A DNA stretch of 64,000 nucleotides. Origin: JACPPO01 sp965262505 (GTDB lineage: Bacteria > Acidobacteriota > Vicinamibacteria > Vicinamibacterales > UBA2999). Where the stretch lies: contig CBDHFM010000030.1 of the NCBI GenBank assembly GCA_965262505.1, positions 992,001-1,056,000 of the forward strand, given 5' to 3'. The translations under genes and the position numbers were made by a program. Of the stretch, positions 41,758-50,510 are shown one piece after another. The notes under the pieces were generated by a model, which made no database searches, was not told the DNA's origin, and saw only the letters and a program-made list of their open reading frames with translations. Each line of letters begins with the position of its first letter. Within the stretch, counting starts at the first letter, position 1.

Positions 41758-42825
41758 TTACACCAGCCTGACGCTGACCTCTTCGGCAGCCGTCGCGCGG
41801 CCCACCAGTGTAGCCGCGTCAATGCCCTTCGATCGCAGCCGATCGACAAGGGCGTCGGCGCGGTCGGCGGGAAGCGCCATCAGCAGTCCTCCCGATGTCT
41901 GTGGATCGAGGGCGATCTCGACGAGATCGTCGCGGACCGATCGATGGACGGAGGTCTTGTTCTTCAGATACTCTCTGTTTCGTCTGCACCCCCCGGTGAC
42001 GCACCCCAGCCGCGCCAGACGCCGGGCGCCAGGAAGGAGGGGCAGCGTTCGCGCTTCGAGCACGATCGTGACGCCGCTGCCGCTTGCCATTTCGAAGGCG
42101 TGTCCCAGCAACCCAAACCCGGTAACGTCGGAGCAGGCGTGCACTGAAAAGATCCGCATGATGGCGGACGCCGTATCGTTCAGGGCGATCATGGACGCGA
42201 CCGTCGCCCGCACGCTCGCTGTGGAAGCCTTCCGCCTCTTGAGACCCGTGGCGATGATACCGGTGCCAAGCGCCTTCGTGAGAACCAGTGCATCATCCGG
42301 CCGGACGCCGACGTTGCGAACCACGCGATCCGGATGCACGACGCCCGTCACCGCTAACCCGTACTTGAGCTCGTCATCGATGATGCTGTGCCCGCCGATC
42401 AGGACGGCACCAGCGGCCCTGACCCGCTCCGATCCGCCACGGATGATGTCCGTGAGCACGCCGAGATCGAGCTTGCCCTTCGGAAATCCAACAATGTTGA
42501 GGGCCGTTTTGGGCTCGCCGCCCATCGCATAGACGTCGCTCAGCGCATTGGCTGCCGCGATCTGGCCGAACGCAAAAGGGTCATCCACGATCGGCGTGAA
42601 GAAATCGACGGTGTTGACGATCGCGAGGTCATCCCGCAGACGGAACACTCCCGCGTCGTCGGACGTCTCCGTCCCGACGATCAGGTCAGGGTGTTCAAAC
42701 GACGGGAGGCTGTGCAGCACGTGCAGCAGGTCGGCCGGGCCGAGCTTCGCCGCTCAACCGGCCGCGGCGACCTGCTGTGTCAGCCCGATCAGCTTGATTC
42801 TCTTGCGTCCGGTGACCTTGACCAT
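41758..42825 (-). CDS. selD: Selenide, water dikinase with Sec in the active site
   Basis: The frame from ATG 42825 reads MVKVTGRKRIKLIGLTQQVA, AAG, then an in-frame TGA (42756-42754) giving Sec24, then AAKLGPADLLHVLHSLPSFE, and continues to the stop at 41758 (355 residues). Sec24 replaces the catalytic Cys of E. coli SelD, and Lys27 is kept. Later motifs are TSDDAGVFRL, GGHSIIDDELKYGLAVTGV, ACSDVTGFGLLGHAFEMA and LDPQTSGGLLMALPADRA. SelD makes selenophosphate from selenide and ATP, the Se donor for SelA. A naive caller starts it at 42720 and loses the active site. It lies 163 bases downstream of tRNA-Sec on the same strand, so the two may share a transcript. Confidence 0.93.
42731..42743 (-). 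promoter_or_regulatory. Candidate SECIS hairpin of selD
   Basis: TCGGC-CCG-GCCGA, a 5-bp stem with a G in the triloop, starts 10 bases after the UGA at 42756-42754. It is shorter than the element in the redoxin gene, and G/C-rich sequence makes chance hairpins common. Confidence 0.45.
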
Positions 42826-42988
42826 AGGCAGCCCGCGGAAAGGAGACGTCGGAGGCGACGCAAACCGTCGATCGCTCGCGATCGAGAACCCGCACCACCT
42901 GACCAAGTGTACCTTGTTGCCGCTGGGCGGGCGCTTGTTACCGTCGTGCCGGCCGCGCAGATCGTGTCGTCGCAGGCCTGGCAAGTAC

Positions 42989-43085
42989 TGGCGGAAGCGC
43001 CTGGGAGTCGAACCCAGCCTCCCCGCAAAGCGGGGAGCAAGCCGGTTTTGAAGACCGGGAGGGCCACCGGGCCCCGTTCGCTTCC
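42989..43085 (-). tRNA. selC: tRNA-Sec (anticodon UCA)
   Basis: The 97-base minus-strand sequence starts GGAAGCGA and ends CGCTTCC-G-CCA. It has a long variable arm (TGCTCCCCGCTTTGCGGGG), the anticodon loop CTTCAAA with anticodon TCA (plus-strand 43049-43051), and the T-loop GGTTCGACTCC. Length, extended variable arm and UCA anticodon are diagnostic of selenocysteine tRNA. The CCA end is encoded. Confidence 0.97.
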
Positions 43086-43333
43086 TTCGAGAGGCGTGAG
43101 CCAGCGCGTCAGCTCGGCAAGGGCCTCAGTTTACGCAGGAAGGGCCCGATACTCCAAGCCCGGCACGGCGGCAGGTCCCAGCCCGTGAGGCACGTCGCAC
43201 AACCTGGCCACGTGACACGCCGACGACCAGTGCGTGGGTTACAGTCGTGGCGAACGCATGAGCACTGCTGTGACGCCTGGGGGCGAGCCGGCTGTCGGAT
43301 GAACCTCCAGAGGGCCGCAGGGTTGTCGGGGGA

Positions 43334-45223
43334 ATGAAGCACGCCATCATCGGTACCGCCGGGCACATCGATCACGGCAAGAGTTCGCTCGTGCTCGCAT
43401 TGACGGGCACTGACCCCGATCGCCTGCGGGAGGAGAAGGCGCGGGGGATCACGATCGAACTTGGATTCGCACATACGATCGAGGACGGCGTGGCCCTCTC
43501 GTTCGTGGACGTGCCCGGCCACGAACGCTTCGTCCGAAACATGCTGGCCGGCGTCGGCGGCATGGACCTGGTCATGCTCCACGTGGCGGCCGACGAGTCG
43601 ATCATGCCGCAGACCCGAGAGCACTTCGATATCTGCCGCCTGCTGCGCGTGCCTTCCGGACTCGTGGTCATGACGAAGTCGGATCTCGCCGATCCGGCGA
43701 TGCTCGACGTGGTCCGCCTGGAAGCTCAGGATCTCACAGCGGGCTCGTTCCTGGAGGGGGCGCCGGTTCTGGCCGTGTCGGCTCGCACAGGCGCCGGGCT
43801 CCCGGATCTCCGCCGCACACTGGCGACGTTGGCACGGTCCGCGGGTGCGCGCCCGTGCGACGGACCGCCACGGCTGCCGATCGACCGCGTCTTTTCCATG
43901 AAGGGCTTCGGAACGGTGGTCACCGGAACGCTCATCGTGGGACGGCTCAGCGTCGACGACGATGTCGTGTTACAGCCGTCCGGCCGCGCCGTGAAGATTC
44001 GCGGCCTGCAGCTGCATGGGGAAGGACAGTCCGAGGCCCTGGCGGGGCAGCGCGTGGCCGTCAACCTCACCGGCGTGGAGGTCGCCGACATCACTCGCGG
44101 TGAGACGCTGACGCGCGTCGATGCCGTGACTGTGACCCGCCGTGCGGACGTCCGGGTGGAGCTCCTTGGATCGGCGAAGCCGCTCCGACACGGCGCACGG
44201 GTCCGGTTCCATCAGGGCACCCGCGAGCTTCTGGCCCGCATCGTCCTCGCCGGTCCGCCCGAGGCCGAGCCAGGGGCCTCGACTTTTGCACGTCTCCATC
44301 TCGAAGCACCGGCTGCGCTCGTGCGCGGCGACCGGTTCATTCTGCGCGCCTACTCGCCGCTCGCGACGATTGGCGGCGGCACGGTACTCGATCCGTTGCC
44401 GCCGCGCAGAGGCGCTCGCACGCCGGCGGGCATCGCCCGATTCGTGCGGCTGTCGGACGCCGAAACACATGCAGCGACTGCCGTCATGGTGATGATCGAA
44501 GAGGCGGGATTGAGCGGCTTGCCGCTGAAGCAGCTCGTCGGACGGGCGGGCGGGCAATGGAGCGATGACGACCGGGTCGTCGCCGAGCTTGGGTCCCACG
44601 CGGCTCGGATCGGGGGTGTGCTGGTCGCGATTTCACATCTCGCAGCCGCCCAGGAGGCCATGCTCGCCGCCGTGGCTCACTACCATGCCCGGTGCCCTCT
44701 GGAAGCCGGGATACCGCGCGAGGAATTGCGAGAGCGGTTGTTTGGGAATGCACCTGTCGCCGTCTTTGAGGAAGCCTTGCGCGTCGGCATCGATCGCGGC
44801 CATATCGTCGGCGGGGACCGCATCGCTGTCGCAGGGCGCAGCATCGCGCTCAGCGACGAGGAAGCGCGCACGCGCGAGGCGGTCGTGCGGATCCTGAGCG
44901 AAGCCGGGCTCACTCCTCCGGATCCCGCGGCCCTCGAAACCCAAATCGGCGCGGCGTCTGAGGCGACCGACCGAATCGTGAACCTGCTGGTACGGCAGAA
45001 GGTGCTGGTGCGGGCCGGCGGTCTCCTGTTCCATGAAGCGCCGCTCACTCTGCTCAAGTCGGATATCCGGTCGCTGAAACAGGCAGGCACCGTCTCAACA
45101 TTCGACGTCGCCGCATTCAAGAATCGCTATAACGTCACCCGCAAGTACGCGATTCCACTACTGGAGTGGCTGGATCGCGAGCGGGTCACGCGGCGCGTCG
45201 GCGATGTCCGGCACATCTTCTAG
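43334..45223 (+). CDS. selB: Selenocysteine-specific elongation factor SelB
   Basis: The 629-residue GTPase has G1 GTAGHIDHGKSSLV, the switch ARGITIELGFAH, G3 DVPGHERFVRNMLAG, G4 TKSD, then EF-Tu-like domains 2 and 3 (VFSMKGFGTVVTGTLIVGRL, FILRAYSPLATIGGGTVLDP) and C-terminal winged helices ending FKNRYNVTRKYAIPLLEWLD, the SECIS-binding part. SelB delivers Sec-tRNA to UGA codons flagged by a SECIS hairpin. The ribosome site before ATG 43334 is weak (TCGGGGGA). It is divergent from tRNA-Sec with 248 bases between. Confidence 0.97.
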   Translation: MKHAIIGTAGHIDHGKSSLVLALTGTDPDRLREEKARGITIELGFAHTIEDGVALSFVDVPGHERFVRNMLAGVGGMDLVMLHVAADESIMPQTREHFDICRLLRVPSGLVVMTKSDLADPAMLDVVRLEAQDLTAGSFLEGAPVLAVSARTGAGLPDLRRTLATLARSAGARPCDGPPRLPIDRVFSMKGFGTVVTGTLIVGRLSVDDDVVLQPSGRAVKIRGLQLHGEGQSEALAGQRVAVNLTGVEVADITRGETLTRVDAVTVTRRADVRVELLGSAKPLRHGARVRFHQGTRELLARIVLAGPPEAEPGASTFARLHLEAPAALVRGDRFILRAYSPLATIGGGTVLDPLPPRRGARTPAGIARFVRLSDAETHAATAVMVMIEEAGLSGLPLKQLVGRAGGQWSDDDRVVAELGSHAARIGGVLVAISHLAAAQEAMLAAVAHYHARCPLEAGIPREELRERLFGNAPVAVFEEALRVGIDRGHIVGGDRIAVAGRSIALSDEEARTREAVVRILSEAGLTPPDPAALETQIGAASEATDRIVNLLVRQKVLVRAGGLLFHEAPLTLLKSDIRSLKQAGTVSTFDVAAFKNRYNVTRKYAIPLLEWLDRERVTRRVGDVRHIF

Positions 45224-45251
45224 AGAGATAGCCCCCAGAAAGATAACGCTG

Positions 45252-46724
45252 TCAGGTCCGTCCGGGGCTGGTCTCAGGGTTACCTCCGAGGCTAGTGCCG
45301 AGGCCAGTCCCACTCAGTGAAAGCTCTGCAAGCTGCGCCGTGAAGACGCCTTCGTCATCCAGACACCGGAAGTCGAGGATGAACGCGTTGTCGTGGACGC
45401 GCCCGACGACAGGCACAGGGAGACTTCGAAACGCGGTGGCAATCCGCTGCAGTGCCGAGCCTGCGCGACGCCCCGTCAAGGGCCGGACCGCGAGCCCCGC
45501 GCTCGGGATCGCCTGTGTCGGACCTGCACCGCTGCCAATCTGGCTGCTGCAACTCACGACCTCCACTGATGCGCCGGGACCAACGACAGCGGCGACCGCC
45601 GGCTGCACGCGGTCAGCCACTGCCTGGATCTCAGCGAGCGGCCGCGTCAGCAATCGGATGACGGGCAGGCGCTCAGCGAGCCGATCGGGATCCCGATACA
45701 GCGCGAGGACCGCGGACAGGGCGGCAATCGTGACCTTGTCGACGCGCAGCGCGCGCCTCAGCGGATTCCGCTTGATCCGTCGGATCAGCGCGGCCTGCCC
45801 GACAATGATGCCTGCCTGCGGGCCGCCCAGGAGCTTGTCACCGCTGAAGGTCACGGCGTCGGCTCCGTTGGCCAATGCTTCCGACGCCGTCGGTTCGTGC
45901 GGCAGACCGTACTCGCGGAGGTCCACGAGCGTGCCGCTGCCCAAGTCGACCACAAACGGTACATGCCGCTCGTGGCACACCCGCGCGATCTCGGATTCGG
46001 CCACGCTCGACGTGAAGCCCACGACGGCGTAGTTACTCGTATGCACCTTCATGACGAGACCGGTGCGTGGGCCAATCGCCTCGGCGTAATCGTGCAGGTG
46101 GACCCGATTCGTGGTACCGACCTCCCGCAGCCGACAACCCGCGCGCGTCATGATCTCCGGTATGCGGAACGAGCCCCCAATCTCAATCAGCTCGCCGCGT
46201 GACGTCGGCACCTCCTTGCGCAAGGCTAGCGTGTTGAGGACCAGCAGGACAGCGGCCGCATTATTGTTGACGACGGTGGCGCCTTCGGCGCCGGTCAAGC
46301 GGCAGAGGGTCGCTTCCAGATGGTCGTCACGATCGCCGCGCTCACCGCTGTCGAGATCGAATTCGACGTTCGTTGGCCGAAGCGCCGCCACCAGAATCGC
46401 TTCAACCGCCTCGTGTGGCAGCGGTGCGCGTCCGAGATTCGTGTGAAGCACGGTGCCCGTCAGATTGAAGACGGGCCTGAGGGAGGGACGCACCTCCGCC
46501 GCGATGCGTACGGCGGCTCGATGCAGCAGGACGTCGTCACCCACTTCCTCTGCTTTCCCGGCGGTGCGGCCGGCGGCGAGGGTCGCACGCACCGCCGCCA
46601 GGACGTGGCGGATCGCCTCGGTGACAACGGTCCGGCCGCTCTGACGGATCAGCGGCCCGGCGTCTGCGTGCCGCAGCAGGCGGTCGACTGAAGGCAGCGA
46701 GGCCAGAGACGGTGCGCGAGACAC
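45252..46724 (-). CDS. selA: L-seryl-tRNA(Sec) selenium transferase SelA
   Basis: The 490-residue PLP enzyme has RPVFNLTGTVLHTNLGRAPL, NNNAAAVLLVLNTLA, GELIEIGGSFRIPEIM and the PLP lysine motif VTFSGDKLLGGPQAGIIVGQ (Lys near residue 297). SelA converts Ser-tRNA-Sec to Sec-tRNA-Sec using selenophosphate. The start is GTG 46724, giving the usual N-terminus LPSVDRLLRHADAGPLI. It is convergent with selB, their ends 28 bases apart, which is less common than a selAB operon. Confidence 0.97.
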   Translation of the reverse strand: MSRAPSLASLPSVDRLLRHADAGPLIRQSGRTVVTEAIRHVLAAVRATLAAGRTAGKAEEVGDDVLLHRAAVRIAAEVRPSLRPVFNLTGTVLHTNLGRAPLPHEAVEAILVAALRPTNVEFDLDSGERGDRDDHLEATLCRLTGAEGATVVNNNAAAVLLVLNTLALRKEVPTSRGELIEIGGSFRIPEIMTRAGCRLREVGTTNRVHLHDYAEAIGPRTGLVMKVHTSNYAVVGFTSSVAESEIARVCHERHVPFVVDLGSGTLVDLREYGLPHEPTASEALANGADAVTFSGDKLLGGPQAGIIVGQAALIRRIKRNPLRRALRVDKVTIAALSAVLALYRDPDRLAERLPVIRLLTRPLAEIQAVADRVQPAVAAVVGPGASVEVVSCSSQIGSGAGPTQAIPSAGLAVRPLTGRRAGSALQRIATAFRSLPVPVVGRVHDNAFILDFRCLDDEGVFTAQLAELSLSGTGLGTSLGGNPETSPGRT

Positions 46725-46878
46725 CAGACGATTCTAAACGCTTCGTCCTCCCCCGCCGCACCCTCGGAGGTCAGGGCTCCGGCTCGCCTGCCGTTGGGCT
46801 ACACTACGCATCTAGCGACAGGGTCTTTTGACCGACGGCTGGAGAGGCAAAATCGAAGGGATAAGGAGCAGTGAAACC

Positions 46879-47283
46879 ATGAGGCTCTTTCTTTCGGCGG
46901 CGTTGGCTGTGACGCTGGCGGTCCTGGCCGTTCCGGTCATGGCTCACCATTCGTTCAACACGATCTATGACATATCCCGCACCGTTGAGATCGAGGGCGT
47001 CGTGACGTCGTTCAGGCTGGTCAACCCGCATTCTCAAATGTTTCTTGAAGTCACGGAACCCGGTGGCAAGGTCGTCACCTGGCGCATCACGGCGAGAACC
47101 GGAGCGGTCAACGCCAGGCGGGAGGGATGGAAGGTCGAAGAGTTCATCGGCAAGAAGGTCAGCGTGGAAGGCAATCCGACCCGCAGGGAAGGCGGAACGG
47201 CGATGGCTGCAGGCTTGGTGACCTTCGAAGATGGCAGGACGGTGTGTTTCGGCGGCTGTCCTGGTGGACCCCCGATACAGTAA
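46879..47283 (+). CDS. Secreted DUF6152-family protein (copy 4)
   Basis: The 134-residue product has a signal peptide ending VPVMAHHSF, then NTIYDISRTVEIEGVVTSFR, LVNPHSQMFLEV, WRITARTGAVNARREGWK, GKKVSVEGNPTRREGGT and a Cys-containing tail VCFGGCPGG. AAGGAG lies ten bases before ATG 46879. It starts a plus-strand operon-like run with an unknown-family gene, an MBL-like gene, a broken cytochrome gene and a YVTN propeller. Function unknown. Confidence 0.85.
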   Translation: MRLFLSAALAVTLAVLAVPVMAHHSFNTIYDISRTVEIEGVVTSFRLVNPHSQMFLEVTEPGGKVVTWRITARTGAVNARREGWKVEEFIGKKVSVEGNPTRREGGTAMAAGLVTFEDGRTVCFGGCPGGPPIQ

Positions 47284-47304
47284 GTTACCAGCGGGAGGAC
47301 AGCT

Positions 47305-48111
47305 ATGACGAGTGTGACACGCGTGGCGATGACCGGCGCTTGCCTCGCGCTGGCCATGATCATCGCAGCCGCGGACCTCTCGGCGCAGAGCGACGATGAG
47401 TTCGACAAGATTTTTCCGTACATTGGGAACTGGGATACCGACGTATTCAATCCCACCGGTCAGGACAGGGGCAATTGCGGTGGCCGCGTTGGCGACTACG
47501 GGGAAAAACTGCTGAACTGTTCGCTTCCGGCCGACCAGCTTCCCCTGAACGCACGAGGAGAGGCCTGGCTGAGGTACATGGATGAGCGGCAGTCGCCGTC
47601 CGGATCAGAGTGTGCTCAGGTTGCGGTACCGGGCGTGCTCGGGAATGGCGGTCAGATCGCCGCGTCTCCTGGTCGGCTCACCATCCAGCACCCCGACACT
47701 CCATGGTTCGTGACGCGCACGATCTGGATGAACGGAGCCGGTCCCACGCCATCACCCGGAGAATTGTTTCAACAAGGACTCTCGGTCGGTCACTTCGACG
47801 GAGACGACTTGGTGATTGAAACCACCCATTTCACCTTCGATCCGGATGGCCTCGACGACCACCTGCACATGGCTTCTTCGGTACGAAAGAAAGTCACCGA
47901 GCGCTATCACTTCATAGACGAAGACAATATTAGGCTGATCATCATCGTGGAGGATCCCACCTTCTTGACGAGGCCCTTCACGTTCGCGAGGCTGCAGAGG
48001 AGAACGTCCGAAGCACTGACGGCTCGCTGGGTCACGTGCGATCCCGAGGTCGCGAGGAGCGAACTGGAATTCGCGTATCCGGGAAACAAGTACCCGGAAG
48101 ACGGGCAGTGA
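47305..48111 (+). CDS. Secreted protein of the expanded unknown family (divergent member)
   Basis: The 268-residue product has a signal peptide ending ADLSAQS. The family core is recognisable at LSVGHFDGDDLVIETTHFTF, followed by KKVTERYHFIDEDNIRLIII and EDPTFLTRPFTFARLQRRTS, but the PDLSGxW entry block is replaced by YIGNWDTDVFNP. The YPGNKYPEDGQ end resembles the member at 53575-54333 (HPSKYPPDG), so these two form a subgroup. GGGAGG precedes ATG 47305. It sits 21 bases after DUF6152 copy 4. Confidence 0.7.
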   Translation: MTSVTRVAMTGACLALAMIIAAADLSAQSDDEFDKIFPYIGNWDTDVFNPTGQDRGNCGGRVGDYGEKLLNCSLPADQLPLNARGEAWLRYMDERQSPSGSECAQVAVPGVLGNGGQIAASPGRLTIQHPDTPWFVTRTIWMNGAGPTPSPGELFQQGLSVGHFDGDDLVIETTHFTFDPDGLDDHLHMASSVRKKVTERYHFIDEDNIRLIIIVEDPTFLTRPFTFARLQRRTSEALTARWVTCDPEVARSELEFAYPGNKYPEDGQ

Positions 48112-48128
48112 TGCAGGGAGAGAGGCTG

Positions 48129-49223
48129 ATGACACGCTGGCTGGCACCGTTGTGCAGTGTTGTGCTTGTGGCCGGTCCGGCCGCGACGGATGCACACGCC
48201 CAGGCTGCCGCAGCCAGGGCGCATGTGGCAGCGGCTCAGGCGGCGGTGTCACCCGGAACTGCGAACCCGACGCAGCCATTCCACGTCTTCCAAGACCTCT
48301 TCGATCAAGCGTGCGCCGAGCCCGGGCTGCCGGATGTGATGCGCGCCCAGGATCGATCGGCTGTCGTGCCCCGCGAGGAGTGGTTTGCCTGGCCGTTGAA
48401 CATCTTCGACAACCTGTATTTCATCGGGACGAAGACGGCGGGAGTGTGGGCGATCAATACATCCGACGGCATCATCGTGATCGATACCAACTTCCATTAC
48501 AGCGGCACAGAACTTGTGCTGGGACTCCTGAATTACGCTCTCGATCCCGATGATATCAAGTACGTCATCGTTACTGCCGGTCATGCCGATCGTTACTTCG
48601 GAGCCAAGGACATTCAGGATACGTATCCCAACGCTCGCATTGCGATGTCCGCCACGGATTGGGACATCGTAGCGAAGGACAACGCGCCTACAGCGCTCAA
48701 GCCGCGGAAAGACATGGTCATCACCGACGGCCAGACAATAACACTGGGCGACGTGACGGTGACGGCCTACGTCACGCCGAGTTCCACCCCGGGTACGCTT
48801 TCGCTGATCATCGAGCCGCTCTCGAACATGAAGAGCGTCGCGTCGGATAACGGACGGCATGTCGCGAGCATCTGGGGCGGCGCCGATCCCGGTCTCGGGC
48901 GGCAAGGTGTCGAGTACTATCCTGATGGTCAGACGATGATGACAGCCCACCTCGCATCACTCAGGCGGTTCATGGATCTCGGAACGAAGGCGGGCGTCGA
49001 TGTGATGCTGACGCCGACCTTGGCGCACGGCAATATCGCTCAGAAGATGTACGCTTGGAGGCTCATGAACCCGGATCAAGGGGTGCGTGGACAGTTCGTT
49101 GAAGAAACAGTGGCATTACTGGACGAGCCTCATCCCTTCGTCAGTAGAGAGGCTGTCGAGCGCTATAGCAAAGTTCTCATCGAATGCTACGAAGCGCAAC
49201 TGGCGTGGAGGATGGGCCCGTAG
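48129..49223 (+). CDS. Exported MBL-fold protein with degenerate zinc motif
   Basis: The 364-residue product has a signal peptide ending THAHAQA-like ATDAHAQ, then FDNLYFIGTKTAGVWAINTS, DGIIVIDTNFHYSGTELVLG and IKYVIVTAGHADRYFGAKDI, which is the place of HxHxDH. Here it reads A-G-H-A-D-R, so two of three His ligands are lost. Further blocks are MVITDGQTITLGDVTVTAYV, TPSSTPGTLSLIIEPL and TLAHGNIAQKMYAWR. It keeps the fold but likely binds one metal or none. GGGAGAGAGG precedes ATG 48129; an ATG at 48111 overlaps the previous stop. Confidence 0.72.
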   Translation: MTRWLAPLCSVVLVAGPAATDAHAQAAAARAHVAAAQAAVSPGTANPTQPFHVFQDLFDQACAEPGLPDVMRAQDRSAVVPREEWFAWPLNIFDNLYFIGTKTAGVWAINTSDGIIVIDTNFHYSGTELVLGLLNYALDPDDIKYVIVTAGHADRYFGAKDIQDTYPNARIAMSATDWDIVAKDNAPTALKPRKDMVITDGQTITLGDVTVTAYVTPSSTPGTLSLIIEPLSNMKSVASDNGRHVASIWGGADPGLGRQGVEYYPDGQTMMTAHLASLRRFMDLGTKAGVDVMLTPTLAHGNIAQKMYAWRLMNPDQGVRGQFVEETVALLDEPHPFVSREAVERYSKVLIECYEAQLAWRMGP

Positions 49224-49459
49224 GGCACTGTTCTGAGTCGTGATCGAAAGAGGAGACCGGAGGAGGAGCCTTATGCCTGTCGCCTGGTTGCTATTGCTCG
49301 TGGCTGCGTTGCTTACCCAATATCCGGCCACTGCTGCGCTGCGGGCCCAGGAACCCGGTTCACCAGGGGCCTCGGCTCTGGATTTCGAGTACTTCAGGAC
49401 CAGGGTGCAGCCCATCTTCCTGGCCAAGCGCGAGGGCAACGCCCGGTGTGTCTCCTGCC

Positions 49460-49467
49460 ATATCAAG
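49460..49467. repeat. Target-site duplication, left copy
   Basis: ATATCAAG is repeated at 51575-51582, directly flanking the element. Eight bases is the usual duplication for the IS1595 family. Confidence 0.9.
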
Positions 49468-49493
49468 GGGGATTATATCTGAAAGTGGCGAAA
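49468..49493 (+). repeat. Left terminal inverted repeat of the IS1595-family element
   Basis: 26 bases starting GGGGATTATATCTGAAAG match the reverse complement of 51549-51574 perfectly. A further CGCCACTTT copy lies just inside at about 49508. Confidence 0.92.
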
Positions 49494-49532
49494 AGCGTTG
49501 ACCGCTACGCCACTTTGAGGTAAGATGCACTC

Positions 49533-50510
49533 ATGGCTAAGGCACCTGGCAAGGCGTACCGCAAAGGCATCACCCTCAAGCAGATCATGCGGATGTTCCC
49601 CGACAACGAAACAGCCGAGCGCTGGTTTGTCGAGCAACGCTGGCACGGCGTCATCGCCTGCCCCTCCTGCGGGTCCGTGAACGTTCAGACGGGGTGCAAG
49701 CACAAGACCATGCCCTACCGCTGCCGTGAAAAGGAATGCAAGCAGAAGTTCAGCGTGAAGACGGGCACCGTGATGGAGTGCGCAAAGGTCGGTTATCAGG
49801 ATTGGCTGCTCGCGGCCTTCCTGCTCATGACCAGCCTCAAGAGCGTATCGAGCATGAAGCTCCACCGCGATCTCGGTCTAACACAGAAAACCGCGTGGTT
49901 CCTTGCGCAGCGGCTCAGGGGTGCCCTCTCGCAGAACGGGAAGCTGTTTGCCGGTCCGGTTGAAGTTGACGAAACCTACTTCGGCGGTCGCCGCCGGAAC
50001 ATGAGCAACACCAAGCGGAAGGAGCTGGCGGATACCGGGCGCGGGCCAGTCGGTAAAACGGCGGTGGTTGGTGTCAAGGACCGCGCCACGAAGCAGGTCG
50101 CCGCTAAAGTCGTTACGGCCACGGACGCGGCCACGTTGCAAGGGTTCGTTGGAGAGCATGCGTCACCGGGCGCGACGGTCTATACGGACGACCACGGTGG
50201 CTACGAGGGGATGCCGTTCACGCACGGCACGGTCAAACACTCACTCTCCGAGTACGTCAAGGGCGACATTCACACCAACGGGATCGAGTCACTGTGGAGC
50301 ATGTTGAAGCGCGCCCACAAGGGCACGTTCCACAAGCTCAGCCCAAAGCACTTGGACCGCTACGTCCAGGAGTTCGCCAGCCGCCAGAACCTCCGCGAAG
50401 AAGACACCATCGCGCAACTGGCCGCGCTTAGCGGCGGGATGGACGGGAAGCAGCTTCGCTACCGGACGCTAATTGCGGACAACGGCCTCGCCTCTGGGGC
50501 GTGGGCATGA
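49533..50510 (+). CDS. IS1595-family transposase
   Basis: The 325-residue protein has an N-terminal zinc ribbon (IACPSCGSVN ... YRCREKECKQKFSVKTGT), a helical domain (YQDWLLAAFLLMTSLKSVSS, LGLTQKTAWFLAQRLRGAL) and a DDE/DDN-type catalytic domain: VEVDETYFGGRRRN (first Asp), GATVYTDDHGGYEGM (second Asp) and HTNGIESLWSMLKRAHKGTF (Asn/Glu region). It appears intact and full length. The start ATG 49533 lies 40 bases inside the left inverted repeat. Its stop overlaps the start of the passenger gene. Confidence 0.95.
   Translation: MAKAPGKAYRKGITLKQIMRMFPDNETAERWFVEQRWHGVIACPSCGSVNVQTGCKHKTMPYRCREKECKQKFSVKTGTVMECAKVGYQDWLLAAFLLMTSLKSVSSMKLHRDLGLTQKTAWFLAQRLRGALSQNGKLFAGPVEVDETYFGGRRRNMSNTKRKELADTGRGPVGKTAVVGVKDRATKQVAAKVVTATDAATLQGFVGEHASPGATVYTDDHGGYEGMPFTHGTVKHSLSEYVKGDIHTNGIESLWSMLKRAHKGTFHKLSPKHLDRYVQEFASRQNLREEDTIAQLAALSGGMDGKQLRYRTLIADNGLASGAWA

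Noticed and set aside
41758..42720. selD starting at ATG 42720
   Set aside because: It would lack the catalytic N-terminus; the frame continues upstream through a Sec codon.
43109..43624. 171-residue minus-strand ORF overlapping the start of selB
   Set aside because: It is antisense to the selB GTPase domain, has no recognisable features, and would cover the promoter region between tRNA-Sec and selB.
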